The notes beneath the pieces were generated by a model. The model saw only the letters and a program-made list of their open reading frames with translations, was not told the DNA's origin and did not search any database. The position numbers and the translations under genes are program-made. This document shows, piece after piece, positions 59,707 through 64,000 of a stretch of DNA of 64,000 nucleotides; the stretch's first letter is position 1; the number at the start of each line of letters is the position of its first letter. Source of the DNA: Mactromeris polynyma (taxonomy: Eukaryota; Mollusca; Bivalvia; Venerida; Mactridae); NCBI GenBank assembly GCA_032209605.1, contig JASFXZ010000026.1:5394001-5458000 (forward strand). Direction: 5' to 3'.

Positions 59707-59815
59707 GAAAGATCTGCGGAGTTTGCAGATTACATGCGCAGTTTGGAAAAACAACTGGCGGAAATTAAATGGAATACGAAACAAGTGTGGTTTCATTATT
59801 TCAAAATCATACCAG
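59707..59815 (+). CDS. Candidate internal exon, coiled-coil-like helix
   Basis: A pyrimidine-rich acceptor (CATCCTTGTTTTGTTCAAG) and a good donor (ACCAG|GTAATTA) bound 36 codons plus one base, starting in phase 0: ERSAEFADYMRSLEKQLAEI then KWNTKQVWFHYFKIIP. The heptad-like FADYMRSLEKQLAEI suggests a coiled coil. It fits in phase behind the exon at 56959-57048. A possible short terminal exon begins at 59891 (after ATAATGATTTTAG), giving ENGLKIH and a stop, but that intron would be only 75 bp. A minus-strand frame overlaps (59653-59838); I prefer the plus strand for its splice sites. No family recognised. Confidence 0.45.
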
Positions 59816-59891
59816 GTAATTACTATCAGTTTGAACACTTGGATATAAAATAGATAACAAAATACGTGTGTATGGTTATAATGATTTTAGA

Positions 59892-60641
59892 GAATGGTCT
59901 CAAAATTCATTAAATCCCCCTGTTTGTCCCCCTTAATTCTCCTCAGTTGTTATTTATGGTAGCCAGGTCATTCCTTCCTTGCGCCCCTCTTATTTTGCAC
60001 CTCCGTAATGCGTGATGTTTCGTGGACCGTTCCTTTCTGGTCTGTGTGGCCCGGATGCATTTCTGTGTAATAGCAACTTAATCTCTCTTTTCTTTTATTT
60101 AAAATGAGTGGGTTTTAGTTTTTTTAGGATAGCTTTCAGTAAGTTGATACAGGCTACATATATAGAACTATATTTTTATTAACATCTGGGAAAAAAAACG
60201 AATACCTAACTAGAATAACATCTTGCATGAAAACTTACTCTCATGTATTATTTAAAACTCTCACACGCATTAAAACGTAATACTAGTTTCGGTACCGAAG
60301 CTTTTAGTTATTGTTTTAAATTTGCATTTTATAGCATTCATACATACAAACGATGGAAACATTGCATGTTAATATCATTGCCCATAGTCACAAGACGGTG
60401 TTAAGACATAGTGGTTGTTAAGTTTTGCATAGGGTATGCTAATTTCCCTCGGGTATTTAGACATGCATAGTCTTACATTCGAAGAAACATGATACATATA
60501 ATGTTACAGACATACCATACAGTTACCACAGTATTAGTATACACTATCGTATTACTTTTAATTAAATGTCGGGACTTTTTGCAAAGAGGCATGCGGCAGA
60601 GCTTTAGAAATTGTTCTGAAAAACCCTTATGTTTTCATACT
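59892..60641. other. No recognised gene
   Basis: The sub-region 59915-60070 is less AT-rich than its surroundings (CCCCCTGTTTGTCCCCC, GCGTGATGTTTCGTGGACCG) but has no exon I can support. Confidence 0.45.
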
Positions 60642-60845
60642 CTATCTATTACATTTCCCGTGAACTGATTTAACAACGACTATATCAGCATCATTTGAAC
60701 AACTCCCGTTAGAGAGTTGTTTCGGCGGCGTGGCGGGCTGTGTCATAGTTACTTCAGTGGTGGTCGTGGTTTCAAACTCAATCGGTTCACTAATAACATG
60801 TACGATGCTGAAGTACCAGGCAGTTGCATAGGCAATATTGCTCAT
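60642..60845 (-). CDS. Candidate terminal exon with hydrophobic segment and Thr/Pro-rich tail
   Basis: On the minus strand the acceptor CATATCTCACGCACAG is followed by 67 open codons and a TAG. It begins with MSNIAYATAWYFSIVHVIS, possibly a transmembrane helix or the last FN3 strands (SEPIEFET resembles an FN3 end). A tail follows (TTTTTEVTMTQPATPPKQL, then DADIVVVKSV). The exon is visibly richer in G and C than its neighbours, as expected of coding sequence. The ATG at the first position could be an internal methionine. A link to the FNDC-like gene is only a thought. Confidence 0.4.
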   Translation of the reverse strand: MSNIAYATAWYFSIVHVISEPIEFETTTTTEVTMTQPATPPKQLSNGSCSNDADIVVVKSVHGKCNR

Positions 60846-62689
60846 CTGTGCGTGAGATATGTAAGCTGAGTTGAGTGATCAAGATGCTAATTATAAAGAT
60901 TATATCAGAGGGGTTGTACCGACATTCAGGGACAAATCAAATATGAAAGAAACGGGTAGGTATGGCTGAACTAACTTGAGGGTATATTTTGGCAAACTGC
61001 ATGCACAATTCAAAGACAGTATATGGTGACTTACGTTATCATTTTTATTTAACTATCTTGCCAAGAACTGCAAATGATAACTGCATAAACGAGGATAAAA
61101 AAACGTATTAAATCTGATAGTTCGCATATCTAAAAAAACATGTTTGCTCGTAATGGGTATATCAACATTTCAAATAATAATACCCATATATCGAGGTGTT
61201 GGTGCCACAACCAGCTATCTCCATATAAATTTATTAAGGAGATGGTAGATTCTGGCACTAACCAATAGATGTATAGACTATACAACTAGGTTAAGTATAC
61301 AATTTGTAAACAGTAAACAACCAGCCGATCCTGACAGCATCATTAAATATGCAGCAATGATCATTATTACTTAAAACTTTGGATAAACCGGGTAATTAAA
61401 TGCATAACAATTATGTAACTATACAGTATATTAGGTTTAGCATTTATGCAGACAATCTCTGTTTAAATATGCAAGGCATGCATGACACAGTCAATTGCTA
61501 GTAGCTTACATTACTGATTTAATTAGTAAGTCTGTTTGTCTGGAAGTCAACTAATCGCATACTTAGCCTTCTGTTTGTATTTACTGAAGACGGAAAGGGA
61601 AACTTCTTATTGGCTTCTAGTTAGTGAGGTCGTAACCGAACGCTCTCTCTTCTATCGTTCCTTTACATTCACCTCCGTCCTTTGATTCAAATTACTTTAA
61701 ACTTATCATATTCATTTCTATAACAACTGTGAATTATATGAACAAACAGGTATTGAGGAAAGTCGCTGGTTCATGAGTTTGTCTGGAAAGTATGCAGAAT
61801 CGATTTATATAGCTGTAATTGGATACATATTTCAGCACGACAGTACAGAAATGAATTATCTTCGGTATGTTTGAAGACAGTGGTTATCTTAAAAGCATGG
61901 CTTCTGTCGTAGTTTAGTTTGATGTCCAGTCAGCTTGCCCTTGCTACTCATTGAAATAAAAACAGTGTCGTGTACAAGGTCTTGTCTACAGAGCGTTCGG
62001 GACACCAATAAACTTGTTTCGATATTCCTTTGTTGATGCTTTACGACAATGTTTCAATACTTTTACGGGCAGTTGACCTGCCGGGTTTCCTTTAGTCAAA
62101 AAAGCAGTCGCGTGGTGGTCATCGTTTTTTAAAAGAATATAACAGTTTTTTCAATCTATTTTGTCTCGTTATTCATTCGAATATTTCTGCTGATTTATGA
62201 ATGTTTCAAATCTGGATGACCGATGGAAAAATAGTGCAAGATTCTAAATAATATTAATACAGATACCTTTAGTCGTCTGACAACAATTATGGTGTTGTGT
62301 CGGTGCAAGATATTGTACTTAATTCGAAAATAATGCGTACGCTTGGTTGAACTCAAATGGAAAATGAAAAGTACATTCGGCGTCCATAAGAAGTGCTCAC
62401 TTGGCATTTGGCTAAAAAATTACACTAGTTATTATAAAGTTAATTATTGATCGAATCTGTTAACGTGGCTATTTGTTATCTCGCGAGATAAGTGATTGTT
62501 CAACTGCCGGATGCTATTCTTATCAGTGGACAAGCACATTTTACTGTATACATCACGGAGCTGACAATTTGATAATGCAATTTGGTACACTATACAACTT
62601 CACTGTGAGGAATAGAAAACGGTGATATGCTGTTGTAATAAAATTTATAACCATTATCGATCGTAGAATATGGAAGATAATTAACTCTT
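60846..62689. other. No supported gene
   Basis: Around 61590-61690 the sequence is GC-richer and has a CCAAT box on the minus strand (TAGAAGCCAATAAGAAG), so it might be a promoter for a minus-strand gene, but nothing confirms this. Confidence 0.35.
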
Positions 62690-62930
62690 TATTATTAGCT
62701 AGCTCAGTTGGTAGAGCGCTAGAGTGTAACTCGACAGATCCCGGTTCGATTTCCGGGTTGGGCAGGTTATGTTTTTCCGTGACATTGGCTACGGTCAAGT
62801 CCTTCACATGTTAAGAAGTTGGAAGGGCAAGATAGTACTGGTTGATTATTAATTCCAGGGAAACTGGTTAGGACCACCGTATATGACTGCAATATTGTTG
62901 AAAATCAGTGTAAACCCCGAAGAAAAAATA
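62690..62930 (+). mobile_element. tRNA-derived SINE with shared 3' body
   Basis: Head CTAGCTCAGTTGGTAGAGCG and a complete T arm CCCGGTTCGATTTCCGGG. Body TTTTTCCGTGACATTGGCTA, CCAGGGAAACTGGTTAGG, CCGTATATGACTGCAATATT, ending GTAAACCCCGAAGAAAAA. The anticodon stem is broken, so it is not a working tRNA gene. Confidence 0.85.
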
Positions 62931-63381
62931 TACGAAAATAACTTTCCATTAATTGATTACCATTGGATTTTGAGAACACGTTGTTTGGTCGCCAAATAGA
63001 TTGAACCATCAAACTTTTGAAGAGTTCATTATTGTCACATGTTTGCAATGTATTCCAATTAAGACTTCGAAGCGTAATTACCCCGAGTTCTTTCATTACA
63101 ACCAAGCTGATGAACAAAACAGCTCAGTCATGCAATTTTAATCAAGAAAGCTGAGATGCCTGCTAACTACAATTTTGGTTCATGCCAATACATGCATGCA
63201 ACTTCCCATTCCACCACATTCAAAGTTAAAAAGTCCTTGTTAAAAAGCATTTTAGTGGTTCGCGGGGCGTTTTCTTATGTATAAGAGGAAGCATTTACTT
63301 TGTGCATTAAACGTTCATTTATTAGTTCGTATCTATTTTAGTGCAGTATGCTCCTAGTATCATAGTTGACTTTTAATTATA

Positions 63382-63504
63382 ATGGAACGAGATGCTTGCA
63401 AATCTGATCTTTACAAGTCTGAATGCTGGGAATATCTGCATTCCTTAGACGATTTGTTAACTAGAGCAGAGTCTGTCTATTCCCAGATCTTATTGAATGA
63501 ATAC
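63382..63504 (+). CDS. Candidate start exon of a plus-strand gene running off the window
   Basis: The ATG at 63382 (with G at +4, in-frame TGA five codons upstream) opens MERDACKSDLYKSECWEYLH then SLDDLLTRAESVYSQILLNEY. A near-consensus donor, TAC|GTAAGGG, follows after exactly 41 codons. Unspliced, the frame ends at 63555 with 57 codons. The peptide is amphipathic and helical. I do not recognise it, and cannot tell whether it belongs with the plus-strand exons at 56959 and 59707. Confidence 0.45.
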
Positions 63505-63555
63505 GTAAGGGATTTTAGGCACAATCAACCTACGGGTTATGTGATGATTAAATGA

Positions 63556-64000
63556 TACATATCCTGCTTTATCTTAGGGACAGATTGTCGTGAATGTTTA
63601 TTCTGTGTTTACTATTGCGTTTGCTGTCTCTTGTAATTCTAAAAAAACATGTAAAGACCATGCACGTTTTATTGCATGTTTTAATTATAAATTGTCGTGT
63701 GTATGTGTATATGACAGAAAACACACTATTAAACTCTTTGCTGTATAGATAAAATTGAACTTACTTTAGATATAATGTATTTAATCAGTATGATATTTTT
63801 CATTCAGGATTTCATTAACAAGAAACAACTTTAATGGTAACTAATTCAATTAATCATTCTAGGAATAATTCCAGGAATTCTGACACTCTCGTATTTTAAC
63901 GTAAGCGATCCATCATTTGTTATGGTATTCCATATATAACGTTGGGTAGTTTCTCTCGTATATGGTAACTAAACACACTTAAAATAAATGTCTAAATTGC
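63556..64000. other. No recognised gene; presumed intron
   Basis: AT-rich sequence after the candidate start exon up to the window edge. No acceptor with a convincing exon was found. Confidence 0.4.

Noticed and set aside
62690..62765. Functional tRNA gene
   Set aside because: Good D and T arms, but no proper anticodon stem or matching acceptor stem; the sequence continues into a SINE body. The same holds for 14215, 56165 and 57195.

Overview
The window looks like nuclear DNA from a large, AT-rich, repeat-dense invertebrate genome, most probably a bivalve mollusc. It has no dense reading frames. What it has are short exons with GT/AG borders, degraded non-LTR retrotransposons, many tRNA-derived SINE-like sequences, pogo/Tigger-type MITEs, and a repeat containing AACAAGAGGGCC that I remember as common in bivalve genomes (from memory, not checked).

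Layout. 1-1445 is the right end of a 21-bp satellite with a 604-bp higher-order period. 1507-1637 may hold the last two exons of a minus-strand gene. 2229-2690 is a second, unrelated 21-bp array. From about 3.9 to 53.4 kb the window is a nested set of diverged tandem segmental duplications: unit X (about 3868-10665), unit Y (about 10750-18650), block ZA (about 18800-34700), a truncated unit y' (about 34790-37640) and block ZB (about 37640-53420). ZB is a paralogue of ZA displaced by about 18-19 kb. From 53.4 to 64 kb the sequence is mostly single-copy, with scattered SINEs, one MITE and several possible exons.

Genes. The best-supported gene is a minus-strand membrane protein resembling FNDC4/FNDC5 (the irisin precursor family), present in both Z blocks. 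Each copy has an 83-bp exon ending a fibronectin type III (FN3) domain and a 431-bp terminal exon encoding a transmembrane helix and cytoplasmic tail. Splice phases agree and both exons have the same length in the two copies. Copy A has a further probable FN3 exon at 27047-27203 that copy B lacks; joining it to the next exon creates a TGA across the splice junction. No signal-peptide exon was recognised for either copy.

Other exon candidates are weaker: a 104-codon minus-strand exon in a segment unique to unit Y (13403-13719), a possible secreted cysteine-containing peptide (54849-54992), two phase-compatible plus-strand exons (56959-57048 and 59707-59815), a GC-richer minus-strand terminal exon (60642-60845), and a plus-strand start exon (63382-63504).

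History. Because paralogous segments can be aligned, several insertions have a recognisable empty site in another copy: a LINE only in X, an L2/CR1-like LINE only in Y, a MITE and a roughly 510-bp element only in ZA. Minisatellites also differ: a 46-bp array has about 11 units in ZA and about 36 in ZB, and a 27-bp array is found only in ZA. All alignments were made by eye, so boundaries are approximate.
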